From Pseudolabrys taiwanensis (lineage in GTDB: Bacteria; Pseudomonadota; Alphaproteobacteria; Rhizobiales; Xanthobacteraceae): 64,000 nt of DNA. The stretch is from positions 4,799,501 to 4,863,500 of the forward strand of contig NZ_CP031417.1 of the NCBI RefSeq assembly GCF_003367395.1. The letters run 5' to 3'. Both the position numbers and the translations under genes were made by a program. Below the pieces are notes generated by a model that made no database searches, was not told the origin of the DNA, and saw nothing but the letters and a program-made list of their open reading frames with translations. Shown one piece after another: positions 49,038-57,432 of the stretch (position 1 is its first letter; each line of letters opens with the position of its first letter).

Positions 49038-50246
49038 CTAGACGGGGAACACGAGGGTTTCTCGGCTCGGCGTCGCTTCCTGCTCCGGTGCCCGGCGCCC
49101 TTGCAGTTTCTGTGCCGTGAATGCCGCCGCGATGCGGCGGCGAATGCGCACCATGTCGCGATCCGGCGACAGCAGCATTTCGTTGGCGCGCGATTCAACG
49201 AGATCGCCACCGACAGACGCCATCAGCCGATCTTCGGCCGAGGTCTTGAGTTGCCGCGGCTTCACGACCTTTTCGAAATGCTGCTTCAGATGTGTGCGTT
49301 CGCTCTCGGTCTCCGCGCGCCATGCGGCATAACGGAACATGCGCGTCTGCGTGTAGGAGATCGGCACCTGAAACAGCCGCGACACGTATGGCGCGGCATT
49401 GTCGACGGGACGCAACGCGTTGGTGATCAGCCCCGGCAGGTTGAACCGTTCGCCGCGCAACGGCGCGAGCTTGTGGCCGTGTTCGAGGTGATTGCCCTCG
49501 AGGTCGACGGAGATGCCGCGCAGACCGTGACCGTCGGTTTCCACGATGCGGACGCGCCGGTCGGCGAGCGGGATGGAAGCGCGCTTGGCGTTGCCGTCAT
49601 TGCCTTTGAGCTGGGTGACGACATCGTTGTCGAGATACTGCATCACCGCGTCGTGCTGCTGCGATTCAACGTGCAGTGTGACCGCGTGATAGGCATCGCT
49701 GCCGTCCACGACGAGCAGCCAGTTGGCGTCCCAGACTTCGGTCGGCAGCCAGAAGTGCACGAACTTGTCGTCGGCGAAGAGTTCTTCCGGAAGGCTTTGT
49801 TCGATCGGCGGCGCCGGAAAGGCTTTCTCGTCGCCGAGATAGGCCCACACCATGCCGCCGACTTCCGCCGCCTTGTAGGCCCGCACGCACAGCTTCTGTT
49901 GGATGCCCGCATTGGGTTGCTGCTCCCAGGGGATCAGCGTGCAATCGCCGGAGCCGGCGAAGCGGAGGCCGTGATAGGCGCATTGCAATTCGTCGCCGAA
50001 GACGCGGCCGATCGAGAGCTTGACGTAGCGGTGCGGGCAGCGGTCGAACAGGACCTGCGGGGCGCCTTTGGAGTCGCGGAAGACGACGAGGTCCTCGCCG
50101 AGGCAGGTGAGGCCGACGGGCTGGCCTTGCGGCAGTTCGGCGCTGTGCATGATCGGGTACCAGTAGTTCCGGAGACCAAGCTCCAGGCCCGCGGGTACGT
50201 CGCGGACGAGTTCGGAAAGGCGCTGGTTCTGCGCGGCTTCGGCCAT
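49038..50246 (-). CDS. Rieske-type aromatic-ring oxygenase, alpha subunit (orphan)
   Basis: The 402-residue protein has the Rieske 2Fe-2S motif C70-x-H72 (DRCPHRY) and C89-x2-H92 (QCAYHGL). The mononuclear iron ligands appear as D181, D184, H187 and H192 (DxxDxxHx4H; N is more usual at the first site). It oxidises an aromatic or related substrate with O2 and electrons from a reductase. It has no ferredoxin or reductase next to it; the VanB-type reductase at 55757 could serve. The LysR gene 120 bp upstream on the same strand may control it. It could be a ring-hydroxylating or demethylating enzyme; substrate is not known. Confidence 0.85.
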   Translation of the reverse strand: MAEAAQNQRLSELVRDVPAGLELGLRNYWYPIMHSAELPQGQPVGLTCLGEDLVVFRDSKGAPQVLFDRCPHRYVKLSIGRVFGDELQCAYHGLRFAGSGDCTLIPWEQQPNAGIQQKLCVRAYKAAEVGGMVWAYLGDEKAFPAPPIEQSLPEELFADDKFVHFWLPTEVWDANWLLVVDGSDAYHAVTLHVESQQHDAVMQYLDNDVVTQLKGNDGNAKRASIPLADRRVRIVETDGHGLRGISVDLEGNHLEHGHKLAPLRGERFNLPGLITNALRPVDNAAPYVSRLFQVPISYTQTRMFRYAAWRAETESERTHLKQHFEKVVKPRQLKTSAEDRLMASVGGDLVESRANEMLLSPDRDMVRIRRRIAAAFTAQKLQGRRAPEQEATPSRETLVFPV

Positions 50247-50366
50247 GGGATCCCCTGACGTCGTTCGTGTTGGCGCCGCGGCCGACGACGCCGCAGACGT
50301 TCTTTGGAATGACTCGAGGCTATGCGCGCGGGGCGGCGGAGCTCAAATCCGCGGGCCTCATAAGCT

Positions 50367-51317
50367 TCATGACCGAGGTTCATGTTCCCGGCGCCGGCCC
50401 TCCCACACCGCCCCGTTCCCCCGGAAAAGCTTCACGAATGCTCGACGCAGCCACCTGTTGGCCGGGTCGCGATGAAATCGCTCGTGCCAATAAATCTTAA
50501 GATCATACTTCGGCAGCGGTATCGGCGACGGCATGACGTTGAGCGGCAAGCGCTTCGCGAACGCATTGGCGAGGCCCGCCGGCATGATCGCGACGAGATC
50601 GGAGTCCGCGAGCAACATCGGAAGCACGACGAAGTCGGGGATGTTGAGCTGTACGAAACGCTGTCCCGCGTGCTTATGCAGGGCCTGTTCAATCACTGCA
50701 TGCGCCATGCCGCTCGGATCGGCAATGGCATGCTCGGCATTCAAGAACGCCGCCAAAGACATGCCCGCTTGGAACAAAGGATGTTCCGCACGCGCAACGC
50801 AGACGTACTGCGCTCTATAGAGCAGGCTTTGATGAAAGCCCGAGGTGAGATTGGTGAAGAAGCCAATCGCAAGATCCACCTCGCCCGCAGCAAGCGCGTG
50901 GCGCGCACGCTCAGTGGGGACCTGATGAACCTTCAGTGAAGCGCGCGGAGCCTCGCGGCTCAGTAGCGATATGAGCTGCGGCAGAAAGGCCAACTGTCCG
51001 ACGTCGTTCAGGTAGATATTGAAGCGACGCGTCGCCGTGACAGGGTCGAAACCATGCTCTGTTGCAAGGCCTTCCGTTAGGCTCTCCAGCCCTTTCTGCG
51101 CCGCTTTGCTCAGTCGTGCGCCGAAGGGTGTCGGCGTTACACCGCCGCCGCTGCGCACGAAGAGCGAGTCTCCGACCTGCTTGCGCAGCTTAGCGAGGGC
51201 ATGGCTCGCTGCCGATTGAGTGATGCCGATCCTTGCCGCTGCAGCGGACAGATTGTTCGTCTCCGCCAGCGAAGCAAGCAGCCGCCACTGTGTCATATCG
51301 ATGCCGTCGAGCAACAT
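50367..51317 (-). CDS. LysR-family transcriptional regulator
   Basis: The 316-residue protein has an N-terminal LysR HTH: MTQWRLLASLAETNNLSAAAARIGITQSAASHALAKLRKQVGDSLFVRSGGG (residues 8-60). The effector-binding part follows (QVPTERARHALAAGEVDLAIGFF). Closest plan is of the NodD/LinR-like group that acts on aromatic catabolic genes, judging by the ITQSAASHAL turn. It stands upstream of the orphan Rieske gene on the same strand and divergent to the TRAP operon, so either or both may be targets. An ATG nine codons inside the listed one is also possible. Confidence 0.9.
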   Translation of the reverse strand: MLLDGIDMTQWRLLASLAETNNLSAAAARIGITQSAASHALAKLRKQVGDSLFVRSGGGVTPTPFGARLSKAAQKGLESLTEGLATEHGFDPVTATRRFNIYLNDVGQLAFLPQLISLLSREAPRASLKVHQVPTERARHALAAGEVDLAIGFFTNLTSGFHQSLLYRAQYVCVARAEHPLFQAGMSLAAFLNAEHAIADPSGMAHAVIEQALHKHAGQRFVQLNIPDFVVLPMLLADSDLVAIMPAGLANAFAKRLPLNVMPSPIPLPKYDLKIYWHERFHRDPANRWLRRAFVKLFRGNGAVWEGRRREHEPRS

Positions 51318-51668
51318 GGGGCGACGCTATACCGCAATATCCGGGTTGAGAAGCAATCGGAGGATGCGACCGAGTGTTGAAGTGCCTCGGCGAGGACGAT
51401 GAACCTCGCGGCTCTCATCCGTGCATAAGATCATGTTGTAGCCCTTGCTCGCGGGCGCCGGTTGCTGGTGCCGGCATGTGAATGCCGACCTGTGCGTCGC
51501 ACCATCATTGACGAAATCTTTTGCAGCGCATGCCCAATTTTGACCCTAGACAGCCCGGCGCCTCGTAAGATTAGATAGCAATCAATGTAAATGCCGATGA
51601 ACGGTTACGAATAAAACTAACATCAGCAAATTTGGCGCTCCAAAAGGCGCGCCGGCTAGGGGAGCTGC
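51318..51668. other. 351-bp divergent promoter region of lysR and TRAP operon
   Basis: The region has no coding frame of interest. It holds the 22-base operator-like sequence at 51572-51593 (listed separately), possible promoter elements TAGACA (51547) and TTAGAT (51571, spacer 18), and a purine-rich ribosome-binding site AGGGGAG before the dctP start. Next to lysR lies a T-rich segment of about 60 bases. Confidence 0.55.
51572..51593. promoter_or_regulatory. MarR-type operator candidate (site 1, TRAP promoter)
   Basis: TAGATAGCAATCAA (51572-51585) followed by TGTAAATG. All 22 bases occur again at 54648-54669. It matches the perfect palindrome TAGATTGCAATCTA at 58931 at 12 of 14 positions. 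It lies about 76 bp before the dctP start. Confidence 0.7.
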
Positions 51669-52736
51669 ATGATTATCGAGACTTGGTGTCGGCTGCGGGC
51701 CGGCATGACGGCGTTCGCGTTGCTGGCCACCATGGTCGCTGGCTCAACTTCCGAGCTGCGCGCCGACGAGGTTCGGCTGAAGCTGCACACTTACGTGCCG
51801 TTGAGCGTGCCGCCCATGCAGCATCTGCTCAAGCCCTGGGCCGATCATTTGTCGCAAGCCTCCGGCGGCAAGCTGAAGATCGATATATATCCCCTGATGC
51901 AGCTTGGTGGCCGGCAGCCGCAACTTGTCGATCAGGTCAAGGACGGCGTCGTCGATATGGTGTGGACGCTGCTCGGCGCGACGCCGGGTCGGTTCCCCCG
52001 CACCGAGGTGTTCGAGCTGCCGTTCACGCATCGCAGTACGCTGGCGACCAACCTGGCGTTGCGCGACATGTTGCCGAAAGAGCTCGCCGACGACTTCAAG
52101 GACTATAAAATTCTGCTGCTTCACGTTCACGCGGGCAACGCGATCCACATGAAGGACGCCGCCGTGGAGCGATTCGACCAGTTCAAGCTGAAAAAAATAC
52201 GTTCGCCCGGTCAGATCTCGACCGAGATGCTTGAGGCGATTGGCGCCACGCCCATCGCGACAACATTGACGGACGTGTCGTCCATGATGTCGCGTGGCGT
52301 GATAGACGGTGCGTTGCTGCCGTTCGACGTCCTGCCGTCGATCAAGCTCAACAGTCTTGTCCGCTATCACGTCCTGATGGCCGGCGATCAGCGGCCAACG
52401 ACCGCGGTCTTCATGCTGGCGATGAACAAGAAGAGTTACGAGTCGCTGTCGCCGGATCTGCAGAAACTGATCGATGATAGTACCGGCATCGAAATGTCGA
52501 AGAAGGCGGCCGAGGTGATGGATCGCTTCGACCAACTCGGAATGAAGGCCTCGAAGGACGGAGGTGCGACCTTCATCACGTTGTCGGCGGAAGAGACTGC
52601 GAAGGTTCGCCAAGCGTCGGAAAGCGTGGTTGCAGCCTGGGCCAAGAAGCTGGACGCCGCTGGCGGCAATGCTCAACAGGTGCTTTCACGGGCACAAGAG
52701 TTGGGTGCGAAGTATTCGCCGAAGGCTGGACAATGA
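51669..52736 (+). CDS. dctP: TRAP transporter periplasmic binding protein (DctP)
   Basis: The 355-residue protein has a signal peptide (MTAFALLATMVAGSTSELRA). The DctP fold shows HTYVPLSVPPMQHLLKPWADHL, GGKLKIDIYPLMQLGGRQPQL, an arginine-containing KKIRSPGQISTEMLEAIGATPI (the conserved Arg that pairs with substrate carboxylates), and DVSSMMSRGVIDGALLPF. This predicts an anionic ligand, such as an aromatic acid. It is first in the dctPQM operon and overlaps dctQ by four bases (ATGA). The promoter carries operator site 1. Confidence 0.92.
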   Translation: MIIETWCRLRAGMTAFALLATMVAGSTSELRADEVRLKLHTYVPLSVPPMQHLLKPWADHLSQASGGKLKIDIYPLMQLGGRQPQLVDQVKDGVVDMVWTLLGATPGRFPRTEVFELPFTHRSTLATNLALRDMLPKELADDFKDYKILLLHVHAGNAIHMKDAAVERFDQFKLKKIRSPGQISTEMLEAIGATPIATTLTDVSSMMSRGVIDGALLPFDVLPSIKLNSLVRYHVLMAGDQRPTTAVFMLAMNKKSYESLSPDLQKLIDDSTGIEMSKKAAEVMDRFDQLGMKASKDGGATFITLSAEETAKVRQASESVVAAWAKKLDAAGGNAQQVLSRAQELGAKYSPKAGQ

Positions 52737-53272
52737 GCGGAGAGTGGCTGTCCCCGCCGGCCACCACGCTGCAGGGAACGGGCCGTGTGCTCAATGCGCT
52801 CTGCCTGTACTTTGCCTTGGCCGGTGGCGTTGTGCTTGTCGGCATGATCCTGATGGACGTCGCCAGCATCGTCGGACGCGTGCTGGTGGCGCGCACCGTG
52901 CCTGGGGACTTCGAGCTTATCGAGATCGGTACGGCGGTCACCGCGCTGCTTTTTCTCCCCTACTGCCAGATCAAGCGGCAGAACGTTGCGGTGGATCTTC
53001 TGGTTAAGGATCATCACACGCGATTGATGCCGCTCTGCAGCGCCATCGGCAATGTCCTGCTCGGGGCATTCGCCGCCGTGGCGGCGTGGCGTTCGGTCGA
53101 TGGCGGTCTCGATTTGTGGCACGGCGGCGATATCACGAGCACGCTGAAGCTTCCCCTGTGGCCCGTGTTCAGCGTGGTGGTTCTCGTCTTCGTCCTTCTG
53201 GCGATCGTGTGCGCCTACAACGCAGTCTGCGACATCGCAGCGCTGCGCCGCCGTGACCCCGTTTCAATCTAA
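52733..53272 (+). CDS. dctQ: TRAP transporter small permease (DctQ)
   Basis: The 179-residue membrane protein has four hydrophobic segments (LYFALAGGVVLVGMILMDV; FELIEIGTAVTALLFLPYCQI; MPLCSAIGNVLLGAFAAVAAW; LPLWPVFSVVVLVFVLLAIVC). The pattern ELIEIG...LPYCQIKRQNVAVDLL is the family signature. Its start overlaps the dctP stop; the large permease starts nine bases past its stop. It forms the small helper of DctM. Confidence 0.9.
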   Translation: MSGEWLSPPATTLQGTGRVLNALCLYFALAGGVVLVGMILMDVASIVGRVLVARTVPGDFELIEIGTAVTALLFLPYCQIKRQNVAVDLLVKDHHTRLMPLCSAIGNVLLGAFAAVAAWRSVDGGLDLWHGGDITSTLKLPLWPVFSVVVLVFVLLAIVCAYNAVCDIAALRRRDPVSI

Positions 53273-53281
53273 GTGATTCAT

Positions 53282-54607
53282 ATGACGCCCGTTGAGACCG
53301 GCCTGATCGGCATCGCCATTCTGCTCGTCATGCTCTTCCTGCGCATCCCGATCGGGGTGGCGATGATATCGGTCGGTCTTGGCGGATACGCCGCCCTCAA
53401 CGGCGTCGGCAATACACTCAACTATATCAAGACCGCTACCTATTGGCGCTTTTCGACCTATGACCTCTCTGTCATCCCGATGTTTCTCCTGATGGGGGAG
53501 TTCGCGGCTGGCGCCGGCTTGAGCCGAAGCTTGTTCAGAGCCGCCGCCGCAATGGTCGGGCACCGCAAGGGCGGCATTGCGATTTCGGTGATCGCGGCAT
53601 GTGCTGCCTTCGGCGCGATCTGCGGCTCGTCGCTCGCCACGGCGGCGACAATGACTCGCGTCTCCCTGCCCGAGTTCTCGCGATATAAATACAGCCCCGC
53701 TTTGGCCACCGGTTCTCTTGCGGCCGGCGGAACACTCGGCATCCTCATTCCGCCGTCGATCGCACTGGTGATCTACGCGATCATCGTCGAGGGCAACATT
53801 GTTTCGATGTTTGCCGCTGCCTTGATCCCAGGGCTATTGGCGGCTTGCGGTTATGTCGTCGCCACACGGGTCTATGTCTGGCTCAATCCGGAAGCCGGTC
53901 CGGCCGGTGAGCGCATCGGCGGGCGGGAGCGGGTGCTAGCTCTCATAGAAACGTGGCCGATCGCCTTGATCTTCTTTCTGGTTATCGGCGGCATCTATCT
54001 TGGCTGGTTCACGCCGACCGAAGCTGCGGCCATCGGCGCGTTCGGTACGGGTGCCGTCGCGGTATGGCGTGGCGGCATGCGTTGGGAAGGATTCATCGAA
54101 GCTGTTCTGCGCACGGCGTCGGCGACGGCCATGATCTTCCTCATCGTTCTCGGTGCGGAGTTCTTAAACTCCTTCTTCGCCCTGACACGGATATCGATGG
54201 AAGCGGCGGACTGGATCACCACAAGCTCGCTCTCTCCCTTCATGGTCGTTGCCGTGATCATGGTTATCTACCTGATCCTCGGCTGCGTCATGGATAGCCT
54301 GTCCATGATCTTGCTCACCTTGCCGATCTTCTGGCCGATATTGTCGACGATGGACTTCGGTATGGACCCGGAGCACATGAAGATGTGGTTCGGCGTGCTG
54401 GTGCTTGTGGTGGTCGAGTTCGGATTGATCACGCCGCCGGTCGGCTTGAACATAGCGATTATCGGCTCGATGGCTCCCCACATCGCCACGCGCGATATCT
54501 ATCGCGGCGTCGTGCCGTTCATCGTGTCCGATATCGTTCGGATCGCATTGCTGTTCTTCTTCCCGATCATCTCGCTCGCGCTGCCGCTTCTGCTCGGCGC
54601 GCGCTAA
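53282..54607 (+). CDS. dctM: TRAP transporter large permease (DctM)
   Basis: The 441-residue inner-membrane protein has about twelve hydrophobic segments: LIGIAILLVMLFLRIPIGVAM, then SVIPMFLLMGEFAAGAG (family motif), GTLGILIPPSIALVIYAIIVE and GLITPPVGLNIAIIGSMAP (second repeat). It carries the sodium-dependent transport step. ATG 53282 was taken; a GTG three codons earlier is possible. With dctP and dctQ it makes a complete importer, feeding the catabolic genes that follow. Confidence 0.93.
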   Translation: MTPVETGLIGIAILLVMLFLRIPIGVAMISVGLGGYAALNGVGNTLNYIKTATYWRFSTYDLSVIPMFLLMGEFAAGAGLSRSLFRAAAAMVGHRKGGIAISVIAACAAFGAICGSSLATAATMTRVSLPEFSRYKYSPALATGSLAAGGTLGILIPPSIALVIYAIIVEGNIVSMFAAALIPGLLAACGYVVATRVYVWLNPEAGPAGERIGGRERVLALIETWPIALIFFLVIGGIYLGWFTPTEAAAIGAFGTGAVAVWRGGMRWEGFIEAVLRTASATAMIFLIVLGAEFLNSFFALTRISMEAADWITTSSLSPFMVVAVIMVIYLILGCVMDSLSMILLTLPIFWPILSTMDFGMDPEHMKMWFGVLVLVVVEFGLITPPVGLNIAIIGSMAPHIATRDIYRGVVPFIVSDIVRIALLFFFPIISLALPLLLGAR

Positions 54608-54620
54608 CGCCCGCAGTGCT

Positions 54621-54669
54621 TTGACAGAGGCTTGTCGGGCGGATAAATAGATAGCAATCAATGTAAATG
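54621..54669 (+). promoter_or_regulatory. promoter of the Rieske oxygenase gene with operator site 2
   Basis: TTGACA (54621-54626) and TAAATA (54644-54649) are 17 bases apart, a good sigma-70-type promoter. The 22-base sequence also found at 51572-51593 begins at 54648, so it covers the end of the -10 box and the likely start site. Occupation by a repressor would block RNA polymerase. The ATG is 16 bases further on, with AGGAG upstream. Confidence 0.75.
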
Positions 54670-54684
54670 AACTAGGAGCCGACC

Positions 54685-55719
54685 ATGTACCTCAGAAATC
54701 ACTGGTACGTCGCCGCGCGGACGGAAGAGGTGGGCCGCGGCCTCCTGCGCCGGCTTATTCTGAATGAGCCGGTCTTGCTCTATCGCACAAAGGCGGGCGA
54801 GGCCGTCGCGATGGAGGATCGCTGCTGTCACCGGAGCGTGCCGCTGTCGATCGGCAAACTGGTCGATGACAACGTGCAGTGCGGCTATCACGGGCTTGTT
54901 TTCGATCGCGACGGACGTTGCGTGTTCATGCCGGGTCAAGACAAGATTCCGGCCGCGGCGAAAGTGAAGGCGTATCCGCTGATTGAACGGTGGGGCATGA
55001 TTTGGCTCTGGATGGGCGAGGGTAAAGGTGATCCCGCGCTCATGCCGGACTTCGGCATTGTCGATCGGCCGGGTTGGGCTGCGCTCGGGGACCGGGTGCA
55101 CCTGAAGGCAAACTACCTGCTCGGCATCGATAACATTCTCGACCTGAGTCACCTGTCCTACGTGCACGAACGGACCATTGGCACCGTCGACGTCGCGCGC
55201 ACGGCGGTGCGGACGACGCGTGAAGGCGACATGGTGAAGGTGACGCGGTGGATGATGGACGTTCCGCCGCCGCCGATGTTCGCCAAGTTCGGGCTGACCG
55301 GCAACATCGATCGTTGGCAAATCGTGACGGCCGCGCCGCCTTGCTATCTGTGGCTCGAAGTCGGTGGCGCCAAAACCGGCACCGGCGCCGCCGAGGGCAA
55401 TCGCAGCGAGGGCATCGAGCGCTGGAACTTGAACTGCATCACGCCGGAAACGGACAAGTCTGCCCACATGTTCTGGACCGAAGTACGCAATTTTCAGGTC
55501 GACGATGCCGCCGCCGGCGAGATGCTGAAGAGCCAGATGGTGCTGACTCTGCAAGAGGACGCCGACGTGCTGGAAGTGCAACAGCGCACGATGGACGAAA
55601 TGCCGGACGCGCCGACGATTGACATTACGTTCGACGCCGGCTCGATCCAGTTCCGCCGTGCGGTTAAGCGGCTGCTCGAGGAGCAGGCCAACAGCGCCAG
55701 AGAGAAGGCGTTGGCGTGA
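54685..55719 (+). CDS. Rieske oxygenase of VanA/DdmC (aromatic O-demethylase) type
   Basis: The 344-residue protein starts MYLRNHWYVAARTEEV, a start shared with VanA and DdmC. The Rieske site is C47-x-H49 and C66-x2-H69 (QCGYHGLVF). The iron site is N150, D153, H156, H161 (NxxDxxHx4H). It ends without a long C-terminal extension. VanA-class enzymes O-demethylate or hydroxylate aromatic acids. Note Cys 48 between C47 and H49. The reductase follows 38 bp later. The exact substrate is open; O-demethylation of a methoxylated acid is one option. Confidence 0.92.
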   Translation: MYLRNHWYVAARTEEVGRGLLRRLILNEPVLLYRTKAGEAVAMEDRCCHRSVPLSIGKLVDDNVQCGYHGLVFDRDGRCVFMPGQDKIPAAAKVKAYPLIERWGMIWLWMGEGKGDPALMPDFGIVDRPGWAALGDRVHLKANYLLGIDNILDLSHLSYVHERTIGTVDVARTAVRTTREGDMVKVTRWMMDVPPPPMFAKFGLTGNIDRWQIVTAAPPCYLWLEVGGAKTGTGAAEGNRSEGIERWNLNCITPETDKSAHMFWTEVRNFQVDDAAAGEMLKSQMVLTLQEDADVLEVQQRTMDEMPDAPTIDITFDAGSIQFRRAVKRLLEEQANSAREKALA

Positions 55720-55756
55720 ACGTCCCCAGCGGCGGTGCTTTGGAGCTTGGCAAATA

Positions 55757-56758
55757 ATGGTTGCTATGAGCTTGGAACAGTCGACGTCCACTCTCGGCCA
55801 TGCGGCCCAATCTGGGCTCATCGAGGTCGTCGTCGTGCGTCGTGCGGTGGTCGCGGATGGCGTCGTGCTGCTCGATCTGCATCGTAGGGACAGCGGACAT
55901 TTGCCGGTTTTCGCGGCAGGGGCTCATATCGATCTTCACCTCACTGGCGGCCTTGTACGTCAGTATTCGCTTTGCGGCGATCCGGCGGACCCCGCGTGCT
56001 ATCGGCTGGCCATAAAGTTGGAGGCGTCCTCGCGGGGTGGCTCCGCGGCGGTCTGGGCCGTCGCGGAGGGTGAGCGGCTTTTTATCGGTGCGCCGCGCAA
56101 CAACTTCAGATTGGCCGAGGGGGCGGGGCCGTTCGTTCTTGTCGCCGGCGGCATCGGGGTCACGCCCCTTCTGGCCATGGCGCACGAGTTGGAGCGTCGG
56201 AAGGCCGATTATCACTTGCACTATTGCGTCCGGAATGCCGATGGGGCCAAGGGGCTGGCAGCGCTCGGCGCGGCCCCGTTGATGGGACGCATTTCAGTGC
56301 ATGCTGACGATGACCCGAAGACACGACTCGATCTTGCTTCGGTGCTGCAGCCGCGCGGCCATGAAGCGCGTCTTTATCTGTGCGGTCCGGCCGCCTTCAT
56401 GGATCTCGTCGTCGGTCGTGCCCTGGCTGCGGGCTGGCCTTCCGACAACATCCACCTGGAACGCTTTGCAGCGACAGTCGATCAGGCGGGCGATGCCTTT
56501 ACCGTGACGGCGCAACGGAGTGGGGTGACCGTTACGGTCGGCCCCGGCGTGTCGATCGCGGAAGCGTTGACGCGGGCAGGGGTGGCCGTGCCGCTCTCGT
56601 GTGAACAGGGTGTGTGCGGCACCTGCCTGCTCGACGTGATCGAGGGCATTCCCGACCATCGCGACAGCTTTCTGACAGACAACGAGAAGGCCGCCAATGC
56701 GCAGCTTGCGGCGTGTTGTTCTCGGGCCAAGACCGCGCGGCTCGTGCTCGATATTTGA
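55757..56758 (+). CDS. oxygenase reductase, VanB/phthalate-dioxygenase-reductase type
   Basis: The 333-residue protein has an N-terminal ferredoxin-reductase domain (FMN/NAD-binding: RQYSLCGDP near 70, FVLVAGGIGVTPLLAM near 128, RLYLCGPAAFM near 205) and a C-terminal plant-type 2Fe-2S domain. Its cysteines lie in LSCEQGVCGTC (about residues 282-290) and near 318 (AACC). It passes NADH electrons to the Rieske oxygenase next to it and perhaps to the other Rieske protein at 49038. Reductases of this order belong to VanB and PDR. ATG 55757 was chosen; a second ATG three codons in also fits. Confidence 0.92.
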   Translation: MVAMSLEQSTSTLGHAAQSGLIEVVVVRRAVVADGVVLLDLHRRDSGHLPVFAAGAHIDLHLTGGLVRQYSLCGDPADPACYRLAIKLEASSRGGSAAVWAVAEGERLFIGAPRNNFRLAEGAGPFVLVAGGIGVTPLLAMAHELERRKADYHLHYCVRNADGAKGLAALGAAPLMGRISVHADDDPKTRLDLASVLQPRGHEARLYLCGPAAFMDLVVGRALAAGWPSDNIHLERFAATVDQAGDAFTVTAQRSGVTVTVGPGVSIAEALTRAGVAVPLSCEQGVCGTCLLDVIEGIPDHRDSFLTDNEKAANAQLAACCSRAKTARLVLDI

Positions 56759-56853
56759 CGCGGTGACAAGCTCGGGGTTTTCTTTGCAGTCGGGCTTAAG
56801 CGTCTTGTCAGCGGGGAAACCTGGCGGGTAAAAGAACGACAGGGCGCGTCAAC

Positions 56854-57432
56854 GTGACATCGAGATATGTCCATGTTGTTCGGGCCGAACATCGGACCGT
56901 ACACAGGATGGCAAAGTCCCGCACCTTGAACCCCGCGCGTCGGGTCCTCGAGTACAAGCTCGATGACAGCGTCGGATTCATGATCACAGTTACTGAGCGC
57001 AGGCTAAAGCCGCTTTTCCGGGAATGCGTCGCGGCCGAGGGGTTCGCCTACGGGATGTGGTACTTCCTGCGTGTCCTCTTCGAGGAGGACGGTCTGACGC
57101 AGAAGGAGTTGAGCGAACGCGTTGGCATGATGCAGCCGACGACCGTGACGGCGCTGCGCGCCATGGAGCGAGACGGCTACGTTTCGATCAAGGAAGACAA
57201 GAAGGACAAGCGCCGTATGCGCATCTTCCTGACCGACGCGGGACGTCGCATCGGTTCGCGAATTCTTCCCATGCTGCGCCAAATCAACGACTTCGCGCTC
57301 AAGGACGTGACCGAGGAGGAGTTCAAGGTTCTCCGCAACGTTCTGCGCAAGATTAGGCACAACATCGATTCAGGCACTTTCAAGCCGGTGCGGCAGCCAC
57401 AGCGGCGGCCTTCGACCGCAAAGCGCGCCTAG
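56854..57432 (+). CDS. MarR-family transcriptional regulator
   Basis: The 192-residue protein carries a winged helix of the MarR type: WYFLRVLFEEDGLTQKELSERVGMMQPTTVTALRAMERDGYVSIKEDKKDKRRMRIFLTDAGRR, with a long basic C-terminal tail. It begins at GTG 56854 (AGGG eight bases before); ATG 56908 (MAKSRTLNPAR) is an equally likely start. It is the best candidate for the regulator that binds the three TAGAT-type palindromes. Its stop overlaps the amidase stop convergently (shared CTAG). No operator of that type was seen before its own start. Confidence 0.9.
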   Translation: MTSRYVHVVRAEHRTVHRMAKSRTLNPARRVLEYKLDDSVGFMITVTERRLKPLFRECVAAEGFAYGMWYFLRVLFEEDGLTQKELSERVGMMQPTTVTALRAMERDGYVSIKEDKKDKRRMRIFLTDAGRRIGSRILPMLRQINDFALKDVTEEEFKVLRNVLRKIRHNIDSGTFKPVRQPQRRPSTAKRA

